This document shows positions 53,132 to 60,905 of a stretch of 64,000 bases of DNA, one piece after another. Within the stretch, counting starts at the first letter, position 1. The number at the start of each line of letters is the position of its first letter. The stretch covers positions 267,355 to 331,354 of the forward strand of contig CAVZRQ010000001.1 in the NCBI GenBank assembly GCA_963777735.1, given 5' to 3'. This DNA is from ZC4RG30 sp963777735. GTDB lineage: Bacteria; Pseudomonadota; Gammaproteobacteria; Steroidobacterales; Steroidobacteraceae. A program made the position numbers and the translations under genes. The notes beneath the pieces were generated by a model that worked only from the letters and a program-made list of their open reading frames with translations, did not search any database and was not told the origin of the DNA.

Positions 53132-53736
53132 CGGGCATTCTCGATGCCACGTCGATAGACAGCGAACACGCGTGGGGCATCCAGAAAGAGTCTCTTTACA
53201 TCGCCCTTGATGAGCGACTGCATGACGAGGCCCTGAATCATGCCAATGAACAGCATGGCCGCCGCCTCGCTGTCCAGGGATGCCGACAGTTCGCCGAGTT
53301 TCTTCCCTTGCTCGATGCGCGTTTGCAGGCGCTGCGCGTATTGCTCAATCAACATCTGCGCCATGCGCTTGGCTGGCGTTGCTTCACTGCGCTGCAGTTC
53401 GCCAAACATCATCCGCGGAACTCCCGGATGCTGGACGACGAACTCGACATGACTCGTGAACATGGCCTGCAGGCCGGCCAGTGGCGACTGGATTCCCTTG
53501 CAGGCGAGATCAATCCGCGCCAGAAGGCGTTCGGCTACCCAGGCCATTGCCGCCTGCCAGATCGCTTCCTTGTTCGGGAAGTGCCTGAAAAGACTGCCCT
53601 GAGTCAGACCCATCCGCTTCGCGATTGCGGCGGTCGTAATACCATTCGGATTCTGTTCGGCCGCCAGCTCGACCATCGCCTCGACGGCGAGGGTCTTTCT
53701 TTCTTCAGTGGGCCGGCGTTTTACCTGGGGAGCCAT
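53128..53736 (-). CDS. TetR-family transcriptional repressor
   Basis: About 202 residues. The N-terminal helix-turn-helix is GITTAAIAKRMGLTQGSLFRHFPNKEAIW, followed by an all-helical ligand domain. The ATG at 53736 is preferred to the TTG at 53751. Being first in the operon and just below a perfect palindrome (53761-53778), it probably represses itself and the exporter and responds to an exported compound. Confidence 0.9.
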   Translation of the reverse strand: MAPQVKRRPTEERKTLAVEAMVELAAEQNPNGITTAAIAKRMGLTQGSLFRHFPNKEAIWQAAMAWVAERLLARIDLACKGIQSPLAGLQAMFTSHVEFVVQHPGVPRMMFGELQRSEATPAKRMAQMLIEQYAQRLQTRIEQGKKLGELSASLDSEAAAMLFIGMIQGLVMQSLIKGDVKRLFLDAPRVFAVYRRGIENAR

Positions 53737-53760
53737 TGCGGGGGATCTCAAGACCGTAAG

Positions 53761-53778
53761 CTAGTAATCAATTACTAG
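53761..53778. promoter_or_regulatory. Palindromic TetR-type operator
   Basis: CTAGTAAT-CA-ATTACTAG: perfect 8-base arms around 2 bases, 25 bases before the tetR start in the tetR-gnd intergenic region. The length and position fit a TetR dimer site. Its assignment to this regulator is inferred. Confidence 0.75.
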
Positions 53779-53927
53779 TATACACCCGGATGGCGCGAGA
53801 AAAACATTGAGACAGAAATAGTGATGCGTCTGTTCGTTTCAGCACTTTGCACTCAGCAGGCGCGACGTCCAGCTGCGGGTCGGCATTGCTGGTAAAACTG
53901 GTTCGCAGGGCAGGCGAGGTATTCAGC

Positions 53928-54914
53928 ATGAATAGCATGAGTGTCGGAGTGATTGGCCTCGGTCGAATGGGAGCCAACATCGCGCGTCGATTGAAGCAAG
54001 GCGGGCACTCGATCGTGGGCTTCGATCACAACGCAGTGGCCGGTGCGGTCCTTGCTGCCGAGGGCATCACAGTTGCAGGGTCTCTGGGCGAGCTCTCCAG
54101 GAGACTGGAAGCACCGCGAATATTCTGGGTGATGTTGCCCGCTGGCCCGGCCACTCAAAGCACTGTCGAGGCGCTTGCACTGCTTGCGTCTCCTGGGGAC
54201 ATCATCATTGACGGGGGCAACAGCTTTTACAAAGATGACATCCGTCGTGCCAGGCTTTGTGCCGTGAAGAATGTCCACTACGTTGATGTTGGTACTTCAG
54301 GCGGGGTCTGGGGGCTTCAGCGTGGCTATTGCATGATGATAGGCGGCGACAAGAAAGTGATTGAATACCTTGATCCGATTTTCACCACGCTCGCGCCGGG
54401 TTACGGCCAGTTGAATCGCACGAGAGGGCGGAGCGGCCCAAGCGAGCGGGCAGAGCGCGGATATATCCATGCCGGTCCTGCCGGCGCAGGTCATTTCGTG
54501 AAGATGATTCACAATGGCATTGAATACGGCCTGATGCAGGCCTACGCAGAGGGCTTCGACATACTGAAAGACAAGGCGTCGGACAAGCTGCCGGATGATG
54601 AGCGATTCGACATCAATCTCGCTGACGTGGCGGAAGTGTGGCGGCGTGGGAGTGTAATATCGTCCTGGCTTCTTGACCTCTGCGCCTCAGCCCTTTCGGA
54701 AGATTGTGATCTCTCTGGCTACGCAGGAAGCGTATCCGACTCCGGCGAAGGCCGATGGACGGTAGATGCCGCAATGGAGGAGGCGGTACCTGCCAACGTG
54801 CTTTCCGCCGCGTTGTTCGCGCGCTATCGCAGTCGCGTTGATGCGACTTTTGGCGACAAGCTATTGTCGGCGATGCGTTCCGGATTCGGCGGTCATGTTG
54901 AAGTTCCGCAATAG
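53928..54914 (+). CDS. gnd: 6-phosphogluconate dehydrogenase, decarboxylating (short type)
   Basis: A 328-residue protein. The nucleotide-binding fold is MSVGVIGLGRMGANIARRL; substrate motifs are IIDGGNSFYKDD, VGTSGGVWGLQRGYCMMIGG and GAGHFVKMIHNGIEYGLMQAYAEGFDIL. The short length is that of the NAD-preferring GndA-like branch rather than the 470-residue type. It converts 6-phosphogluconate to ribulose 5-phosphate, CO2 and NAD(P)H. In the island it may supply reducing power for stress defence, an inference. GAGGT lies 8 bases before the ATG at 53928. Confidence 0.9.
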   Translation: MNSMSVGVIGLGRMGANIARRLKQGGHSIVGFDHNAVAGAVLAAEGITVAGSLGELSRRLEAPRIFWVMLPAGPATQSTVEALALLASPGDIIIDGGNSFYKDDIRRARLCAVKNVHYVDVGTSGGVWGLQRGYCMMIGGDKKVIEYLDPIFTTLAPGYGQLNRTRGRSGPSERAERGYIHAGPAGAGHFVKMIHNGIEYGLMQAYAEGFDILKDKASDKLPDDERFDINLADVAEVWRRGSVISSWLLDLCASALSEDCDLSGYAGSVSDSGEGRWTVDAAMEEAVPANVLSAALFARYRSRVDATFGDKLLSAMRSGFGGHVEVPQ

Positions 54915-54928
54915 ACAACGCGATCTGC

Positions 54929-55369
54929 CTAGCGGTACCCAACACCCTTGACGTAGTCCATCAGCAGTGCTTCTTCATGCTCCACATCGTGCAGGAGAAC
55001 CCGGAGAAGCGCGCGTGCAGTGAGGATCCCAAGTGGCCGGTTATGCTTGTCGACAACAGGAATATTCCTGAGTTGTCGCTCCTTCATCAGCGCCGAGACA
55101 TCCTGCAGCAAGTCATCAGGGTGGCAGGTGACAACATCACTGGACATGATTGACGCAGCGGAAACTGCGCAGCTTGCACCTGAACAATGGCTGATTTGCG
55201 CAACAATATCGGTCTTGGTGATCACGCCGGCGAGGAGCCCGTCCGGGCTGCACACGACCACAAGGTCGGTTCCATGCCGCAAGAGCTTCGCGGCATCGAT
55301 CAGAGGTGCGACATTCCCGATTGTGACCAGCCGTTCGCGAGCGCAAGGCAATAGACCTTCTACGTACAT
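54929..55369 (-). CDS. Tandem CBS-domain protein
   Basis: Starting at 55369, with AAAGG 7 bases upstream, the protein has 146 residues that are almost entirely a CBS pair: VTIGNVAPLIDAAKLLRHGTDLVVV...GVITKTDIVAQI and SIMSSDVVTCHPDDLLQDVSALMKERQLRNIPVVD. Such free CBS proteins bind adenosyl nucleotides. The target is unknown. The gene converges on gnd with 14 bases between. Confidence 0.85.
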   Translation of the reverse strand: MYVEGLLPCARERLVTIGNVAPLIDAAKLLRHGTDLVVVCSPDGLLAGVITKTDIVAQISHCSGASCAVSAASIMSSDVVTCHPDDLLQDVSALMKERQLRNIPVVDKHNRPLGILTARALLRVLLHDVEHEEALLMDYVKGVGYR

Positions 55370-55733
55370 GTAAATACCTTTGGAGAATCCGGAACCGAGG
55401 CGCGCCCTTTTGTGGGCGCCGCTTGGAATGGTGTTTGCAATGTGATGTTGCCGGACATATCGACCCCCGAAAACGATGCGACTAGCGGCCGCATGCGTAC
55501 TTGGGTGCATGGTCCGCGCAAGAATGCCGTCTGTGCTGCGAAGTGACTAAGCACGCGTCTCGCGAAACTGTGCTCGCGGGTCCGCCGCCTTGCAATGAAG
55601 AACGAAAGACCCTGTTGCAAGTGTCGGGGAGACTCTCCGCACTCTGCGTCTCCGTCTGTTCGTTACATCACATTGAACGAGTCTGCACAGGTTGCAACAG
55701 AAGTTCGCAAATACTGGTAAAAGTGTTCCGTAA
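55370..55733. other. 364-base intergenic region in the island
   Basis: No supported gene. A hairpin-capable GGCGCGCCC-TTTTGT-GGGCGCC lies near 55406-55428, in the leader of the CBS gene. The region looks lower in G+C than the core chromosome. Promoters for the two divergent flanking genes must be here, but none is clear. Confidence 0.4.
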
Positions 55734-56093
55734 ATGGCCAACAGAGATCTGACCCATACGCCCGCCGCATTCCGGCAGAGCCTGAAGGCTTTGTCGAGAT
55801 GGGATAATGAGGGCGGCGCTGTTCGAGAAGAAGCCCAAGGCCAGGCTCCAGTTCCAGACTTGACGAACGTCGAAATGGTGCACCTTCGTATTCGCGTGAT
55901 TGCGCTGGAGAGCCTGGTCATTGCGCTGCTTGCGGAAGCGTCCGATCGTCAACTGCACGTTGCCCGGGAAATAGCGACCTACATATCTCCGCGACAAGGC
56001 TTTACCCGGCACCCGCTCACCATTCAAGCCGCTGGTCACATTACCGATATGGTCAGGCGCGCGGTTCGCTTTCGGACGATGGGGTCGTCTTGA
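55734..56093 (+). CDS. Hypothetical protein
   Basis: 119 residues from ATG 55734, without a strong ribosome site. No domain is recognised. A central stretch VEMVHLRIRVIALESLVIALLAEASDRQLHVAREIA is likely helical. There is no signal peptide or Cys cluster. It lies between the CBS gene and the DUF6448-like gene in lower-G+C island DNA. A real gene is plausible but not certain. Confidence 0.5.
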   Translation: MANRDLTHTPAAFRQSLKALSRWDNEGGAVREEAQGQAPVPDLTNVEMVHLRIRVIALESLVIALLAEASDRQLHVAREIATYISPRQGFTRHPLTIQAAGHITDMVRRAVRFRTMGSS

Positions 56094-56322
56094 GCGCAAC
56101 GGCTCCAGGCAAGCAGGCGCGCGAAGTTCATTAGATCGCTCTTTCGCAGTGGTTCGCGCCGTGGCGCTTGCGCAAGTCAAGCAGTTGCCAGTTCAGGTTG
56201 CTCGTGGGTTGGGTGACGCACAGAACAGGGCACATGTCAGACATACACTGATGTCACCGATGCATGGCGGCGTAGCAGCCAAGCGGAGGGCGCCTCCACT
56301 TGCTCGCACACCGGAGAGTTTC

Positions 56323-56943
56323 ATGTTTAAACCCAGATGGCCCATGCGTACGCCAACGATTGTTGCCTCAATCGTGCTCACGACACTTTTCTCCAGCCTG
56401 GCCATTGCACATTGCGACAGCATGAGCGGGCCTGTGGTAAAGGACGCTCAGGCGGCCCTCGCGAGCAAGAAGATTGACTCCGTTCTCAAATGGGTTGGTC
56501 GGGGCGATGAAGCGACAATCCGCGATGCGTTCGAAATGGCGTTGGCGGTTAGGGGAGAGAGTGACGTCGCCAAGGCTGTGGCGGACAAGTATTTCTTTGA
56601 GACGTTGGTCAGGATTCATCGTGCCACGGAGGGTGAAGGATTTACTGGGCTCAAGCCGGCTGGAAGTGTGGATCCCGCAATTGCGTCGTCGGATCTCGCG
56701 TTGGAACGTGGCAGCATTGATGAAGTCGCGGCTGCAACCGGCGCGGCGGTACGGGATGGCGTGAAACAAAGATTTGCAGATGCATATGCCAAGCGTCAGG
56801 TTGCCGGCAAGACCGTCGAACAGGGTCGTGAGTACGTGAAGGCGTATGTCGAGCTAACGCATTACGTCGTAGCGGTCGAGCACCTTGTCTCTTCGGGGCC
56901 AAGCCACAAGCATCTCGAGAGTGTGACGAATGTTGCGCAGTGA
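56323..56943 (+). CDS. Secreted DUF6448-like protein
   Basis: 206 residues. ATG 56323 follows GGAGA at 6 bases and opens a signal peptide (RTPTIVASIVLTTLFSSLAIAHC). The mature part begins HCDSMSGPVVKDAQAALASKKIDSVLKWV and has helical repeats ending HYVVAVEHLVSSGPSHKH. HCD near the start and SGPSHKH at the end could hold metal or heme ligands. This type of periplasmic protein is seen beside stress genes; its function is unknown. An upstream extension of the frame to 56149 is not used. Confidence 0.7.
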   Translation: MFKPRWPMRTPTIVASIVLTTLFSSLAIAHCDSMSGPVVKDAQAALASKKIDSVLKWVGRGDEATIRDAFEMALAVRGESDVAKAVADKYFFETLVRIHRATEGEGFTGLKPAGSVDPAIASSDLALERGSIDEVAAATGAAVRDGVKQRFADAYAKRQVAGKTVEQGREYVKAYVELTHYVVAVEHLVSSGPSHKHLESVTNVAQ

Positions 56944-56976
56944 CCAGGTCAATCCACGTCGAACCGGAAGCAGCAC

Positions 56977-57297
56977 GTGACAGAAGAAACCCTGCCCCCG
57001 GGGGTAACGGCGTACAAGCGCACGCCCACATTCGATCAGGACAGCTTGCCGGCCGGATTGCGACGCGAACACCGCACCAAGGCTGGGGTGTGGGCGCTCA
57101 TTCATGTGTTGGAGGGCAGTCTGCGCTACCGCATACTTGACCCGCCCAGCGAAGAGATCCTGACGGTTGGAGTGCCAGGCCTTGTCAGACCGGAACAGCC
57201 GCACGAAGTCGAGCCGATCGGTCCGATACGCATGTTCGTGGAGTTCTTTGCGGCACATTCCGTAGATGGCGGGCCGCATACGAACAAGATTCTGTGA
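56977..57297 (+). CDS. DUF1971 cupin-like protein (tellurite-resistance-related)
   Basis: 106 residues from GTG 56977. LPPGVTAYKRTPTFDQDSLPAGLRREHRTKAGVWALIHVLEGSL and VRPEQPHEVEPIGPIRMFVEFF follow the DUF1971 pattern, a small cupin barrel with possible metal-binding His residues, also found fused to or near tellurite resistance proteins. It lies 34 bases after the DUF6448-like gene. Its biochemical role is unknown. Confidence 0.78.
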   Translation: MTEETLPPGVTAYKRTPTFDQDSLPAGLRREHRTKAGVWALIHVLEGSLRYRILDPPSEEILTVGVPGLVRPEQPHEVEPIGPIRMFVEFFAAHSVDGGPHTNKIL

Positions 57298-57376
57298 GTG
57301 ACACTGAACGCTTGTGCGATGCCCAGAGCGTTCAAGCATCAGTCCAGACGCACAATGAGCCCTTGCTCCCCAGAAT

Positions 57377-58345
57377 CTATCTGCCGGCTTTCTCTTCCTT
57401 GCTTTGCTCTGCATACCCCGTGTGGAGCAGGTCGAGTAACGGGAACATTGCTCGGGTGAGGGCATCGTCATCGGCGGCGTTTGCCCGGGCACCTGTCAGG
57501 AGAGTCGCAAACCCGGCCGCTTCTGGGACCGGAGGGCCGTCCACGTCCAGGCAGTGAACTAGCTGGCCAATGTGTACCAGTGCGTCATGCTTTTCGAGTC
57601 CGAAGTTCGCCAGCAATACCTGAAAGGTGACCCGCGCGCCAACATGGGTGAACTCCGCGCCGTCAAAATCGAAACCCACAGCACCGCGCGGCAGATCCGC
57701 TGGCGATGCCAACCAGACGAAAGTGGCCTTGGGGTCGATGAATCGCTTGATGAGCCACGCGGAACAGACGCGATCAACCCACAGGCGCCGGCGCGTTGCC
57801 CATCGGCGGCCCTGATAGTCACGACGGCTCTTTGCGATGATCTTGTCCTGCACTGGCTGCGGTTCATGCGGAGAATACTTCGCGGTGAGGGCTTCTTCGG
57901 CCGAGGCCAGCAACCGTGCCAATTGATCGGGGCCGCCGCGAGGGAAGAAATCGATCGCGATCAGGCTGGCGCTATCGCGCTTGAGCGATGCCAGTTCCCG
58001 GCGCGCTCGCAACTCAGTCGATTTGCGCAGAGATCGCCGGAAGGTTTCGATGCGCTTCTGGATCCGCGCGTGGTCCGGGGTTCGATCGAAAAGTGCCTGG
58101 AACTCGGCCTGTTGTGCACCGGCACGGGCCAGTGGCAGCACCTGCGCCGAACCACCGCCGGTCCGGATATCAGCCGCTTGTTCTTCCAGTACGTCTTGGG
58201 CGGCTTCGGAGCGGGGCAGAAGATATACCCCGTCGCGCAGCAGACCTGCGCCGGCAGCCTTGAGGGCGCGCCAGACGCGCATGCGCAGGGCCTGGTTGCG
58301 GCCAGGCAGGTTGGTAACAAGCAACAGCCAGTCCGGATCAGTCAT
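57377..58345 (-). CDS. chrB: Chromate resistance protein ChrB
   Basis: A 322-residue protein with the ChrB N-terminal domain (WLLLVTNLPGRNQALRMRVWRALKAAGAGLLRDGVYLLP) and C-terminal domain (RRRLWVDRVCSAWLIKRFIDPKATFVWL; FDFDGAEFTHVG; FGLEKHDALVHIGQLVHCLD). ChrB proteins regulate or assist chromate efflux. The divergent arrangement with chrA, with only 37 bases between starts, differs from the common same-strand chrBA order. Confidence 0.92.
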   Translation of the reverse strand: MTDPDWLLLVTNLPGRNQALRMRVWRALKAAGAGLLRDGVYLLPRSEAAQDVLEEQAADIRTGGGSAQVLPLARAGAQQAEFQALFDRTPDHARIQKRIETFRRSLRKSTELRARRELASLKRDSASLIAIDFFPRGGPDQLARLLASAEEALTAKYSPHEPQPVQDKIIAKSRRDYQGRRWATRRRLWVDRVCSAWLIKRFIDPKATFVWLASPADLPRGAVGFDFDGAEFTHVGARVTFQVLLANFGLEKHDALVHIGQLVHCLDVDGPPVPEAAGFATLLTGARANAADDDALTRAMFPLLDLLHTGYAEQSKEEKAGR

Positions 58346-58382
58346 GTACTGAGCTCTACAAAGATGTGATACATACTACGAC

Positions 58383-59753
58383 ATGGTTCCCGCACCTGTC
58401 TCTGAATCTGCCGCATATCCCGAAACCGCATCAATCCGGCCGTCCAGCGTCAGTTTTCGCGAGGCGCTTGGCTTCTGGCTCAAGCTAGGTTTCATCAGTT
58501 TCGGAGGGCCTGCCGGCCAGATCGCCATCATGCACACGGAACTGGTGGAGCGCAGACGCTGGATCAGTGAGAAACGCTTCCTGCATCCGTTGAACTACTG
58601 CATGTTGCTGCCCGGTCCGGAGGCGCAGCAGCTCGCCACGTATCTCGGGTGGCTGATGCGCCGCACCTGGGGTGGCATTGTGGCAGGTGGGCTGTTCGTG
58701 CTGCCCTCACTGCTGATGCTCATCGGTCTGTCCTTAGTATATGTGCGCTTTGGCGATATGCCGGCGGTGAGCGCACTGTTCTACGGCATCAAGCCGGCGG
58801 TCGCCGCCATCGTGCTGCATGCGGCCTGGCGAATCGGCTCCCGCACACTGCGCAATGGCTGGCATTGGGTAATCGCAGTGTCCTCATTCGTTGCGGTGTT
58901 CGCATTCCAGGTGCCGTTCCCGCTGATCGTGGTTTGTGCTGCGGCTAGCGGATTCGCAGGAGGGCGCATCGCTCCAATCACGTTCATGGCTGGCGGTACG
59001 CACGCGTTTTCCGGTCGTCCGTCGGGACCTGCATTGATCGACGACGACACTCCAGCGCCTCCACACACCCGGTTCAACCGTGCCCGGTTGTTGAAGGTGA
59101 TCGCGATCGGGGCCGTACTCTGGCTTGTACCTATGGGGGTGCTTGTGGCAGCCCTTGGCGGTGAGCACTTGCTGACCCAGATGAGCTGGTTCTTCACCAA
59201 GGCCGCTCTGCTGACGATCGGCGGCGCCTACGCCGTATTGCCCTACGTGACACAGGGCGCAGTGATAGACCACGGCTGGATCACCACGACGCAAATGATG
59301 GACGCACTCGCTCTGGGAGAGTCCACGCCCGGTCCGCTCATCATGTTGGTTGTGTTCGTCGGGTTCGTCGGTGCCTATCTGCAGGCTGCACTCGGTCCCG
59401 ATGCTTTGCTGCTGGCAGGTGGGCTGGCTGCGATACTGGTTGCGTGGTTCACGTTCCTGCCTTCGTACATCTTCATCTTCGCCGGTGGCCCGTTCGTCGA
59501 ATCAACCCAGAACGACCTCAAGTTCACGGTCCCGCTTTTTGCCATTACTGCGGTTGTTGGCGTGATCGTGAACCTCACCCTGTTCTTCGGGTACCACGTG
59601 TTGTGGCCGAACGGGATTGAGGGCGGTCTCGATCCCATCTCTCTGTGTATCGCCGCTGCCGCGACCCTGGCGCTGTTCCGGTTCAAGTGGAATGTCATGT
59701 ACGTGGTTCTGGGCTGCGCGCTGCTGGGCCTGGCAGCGAAAGGACTGACATGA
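58383..59753 (+). CDS. chrA: Chromate efflux transporter ChrA
   Basis: A 456-residue long-chain CHR protein with two homologous halves. The first has FWLKLGFISFGGPAGQIAIMH, LLPGPEAQQLATYLGWL and GGIVAGGLFVLPS. The second has FFTKAALLTIGGAYAVLPYV, ALGESTPGPLIMLVVFVGFVG and a late FLPSYIFIFAGGPFVE. It exports chromate driven by membrane potential or proton gradient. Its stop overlaps a small frame that runs into the SOD start, suggesting one transcript. Confidence 0.95.
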   Translation: MVPAPVSESAAYPETASIRPSSVSFREALGFWLKLGFISFGGPAGQIAIMHTELVERRRWISEKRFLHPLNYCMLLPGPEAQQLATYLGWLMRRTWGGIVAGGLFVLPSLLMLIGLSLVYVRFGDMPAVSALFYGIKPAVAAIVLHAAWRIGSRTLRNGWHWVIAVSSFVAVFAFQVPFPLIVVCAAASGFAGGRIAPITFMAGGTHAFSGRPSGPALIDDDTPAPPHTRFNRARLLKVIAIGAVLWLVPMGVLVAALGGEHLLTQMSWFFTKAALLTIGGAYAVLPYVTQGAVIDHGWITTTQMMDALALGESTPGPLIMLVVFVGFVGAYLQAALGPDALLLAGGLAAILVAWFTFLPSYIFIFAGGPFVESTQNDLKFTVPLFAITAVVGVIVNLTLFFGYHVLWPNGIEGGLDPISLCIAAAATLALFRFKWNVMYVVLGCALLGLAAKGLT

Positions 59754-59932
59754 GAGTCCAGCACCAGAGTGCCGGGGGTGATGATGCAGAGGGTCACGCG
59801 AGAACGACCGAAGATCGACAGGATCGCCTGTCCCTGGCTGATTCTGTGATTCATCGCGACCTGACGCATCGCGGCGAAGATCACCACTGTTGGAATTCAC
59901 AAATTGCGAAACACAAGGAATCGAAGTCATGA
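59750..59932 (+). CDS. Possible small coupled protein between chrA and sod
   Basis: A 60-codon frame starts with ATG overlapping the chrA stop (ATGA) and ends with TGA overlapping the SOD start (ATGA). The product would be hydrophilic and rich in His, Asp and Arg (HRGEDHHCWN near the end), with no recognised domain. Coupling at both ends argues for translation, but it could be only a ribosome re-initiation bridge or chance. Confidence 0.4.
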   Translation: MRVQHQSAGGDDAEGHARTTEDRQDRLSLADSVIHRDLTHRGEDHHCWNSQIAKHKESKS

Positions 59933-60628
59933 ACCTTAACCGACGCGGACTCTTGCTGGCAGGTAGTGCGCTCCCGATAGCGGCCGCCGTGGGTATACCG
60001 CTCTCCGTTCACGCAGCCGAAGAAAGAAAGTTGAACACCGCATATGGATACCAGCACGTACCGGTGCCATTGCCTTTCGATCCGAAGAACCTGACGGGAC
60101 TTGTCCGAGAAACTGATCCAGTCCCACTGGGAGAACAACTACGGCGGCGCAGTGCGCGCCCTGAACACGCTGCGAGGCCGCCTGGCGCAGGCAGCGGCCG
60201 ATGCGAACACGCCGCCGTTTGTCTACACGGGACTAAAGCGCGAACAACTGCTGCGCACCGGTTCGGTGGTGCTGCACGAGTTGTACTTCGCTGGCCTTGG
60301 CGGCAACGGTCAGGCCGGAAGCGCTGCCCGTTCGCGCATCGGTGCAGCGTTCGGCAGCTATGACGCGTGGGAAGTCGAGTTCCGCAAGATCGCGCAGGGG
60401 CTGGCAGGTGGGTCCGGGTGGGTGATGCTGGGCTACAACGAGTCGCTTGGCATTCTCGAGAATCATTGGATGGCAGACCATGCCACAGCGCCAGCATATA
60501 CGCGCCCGTTGCTGGTGCTGGACATGTACGAGCACGCGTTCCACATGGACTACGGTGCCGCGGCGGCCCGATACATCGACGCGTGGTTCGCGAATCTGAA
60601 CTGGGAGACGGTGGCGGCGCGCATTTAG
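59929..60628 (+). CDS. Tat-exported Fe/Mn superoxide dismutase (apparent frameshift near 60094)
   Basis: The first frame gives a twin-arginine signal NRRGLLLAGSALPIAAAVG and, after the cleavage region, YGYQHVPVPLPFDPKNLTG. The second frame gives LSEKLIQSHWENNYGGAV (metal His), GLGGNGQAG, GGSGWVMLGYN and LDMYEHAFHMDYG (metal Asp and His). Removing one T in GGACTTGTCCGAG (60090-60102) joins them into about 232 residues. A periplasmic SOD next to chrA suits the superoxide made during chromate reduction. AAGGAA lies 8 bases before the ATG. Confidence 0.85.
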
Positions 60629-60844
60629 GCGTCGACCTCCGGTTTTCGATTTGGTAAAAATTTTGCTGATACAGGCAATCGCGCCAATGGATTGCCTGAG
60701 TTACACTTTGAATGCCGAGAGATGTCTGAGTTGGCAGGAATTGCAGGGTTAAGTTGCGGTAAGATCTTACGGTACAAGCGACGGTATCGAAATTCACTGC
60801 AAATAGACTCTGCTTGTAAAACAATCGGTTACCGCGCGGTTAGG
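60629..60844. other. Non-coding right end of the island
   Basis: 216 bases, lower in G+C than the surroundings. A weak 7-base hairpin, GGCAATC/GATTGCC near 60682-60704, may end the SOD transcript. No gene is seen before attR. Confidence 0.45.
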
Positions 60845-60862
60845 ATCCCTCACTCTCCGCCA
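60845..60862 (+). repeat. attR: displaced copy of tRNA-Ser 3' end
   Basis: An exact copy of tRNA-Ser bases 43096-43113, preceded by GGTTAGG where the tRNA has GGTTCGA. No other part of a tRNA is present here, so it is not a gene. A perfect 10-base palindrome (ACCGCGCGGT, 60831-60840) lies just inside it. Confidence 0.85.
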
Positions 60863-60905
60863 GTTTTCCCACAAACGGCGGCATTTCCGATAGGTCGGGC
60901 GCGAG

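Larger units (their letters stand above)
43096..60862. mobile_element. Genomic island integrated at tRNA-Ser(GCU)
   Basis: The 18-base 3' end of the tRNA (ATCCCTCACTCTCCGCCA) is repeated exactly at 60845-60862, 17.7 kb away. Four further matching bases (GGTT) stand just upstream of a 3-base mismatch. A tRNA-proximal integrase remnant, an IS6 element and accessory genes lie between the repeats, while conserved housekeeping genes lie outside. This is the classic layout of a tRNA-targeted island. The truncated integrase suggests it is fixed in place. Cargo: NO detoxification, efflux, chromate resistance and superoxide dismutase. Confidence 0.85.

Noticed and set aside
60841..60862. A second tRNA gene near 60.85 kb
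   Set aside because: Only the last 18 bases of tRNA-Ser are present, with no anticodon arm; it is an attachment-site copy.
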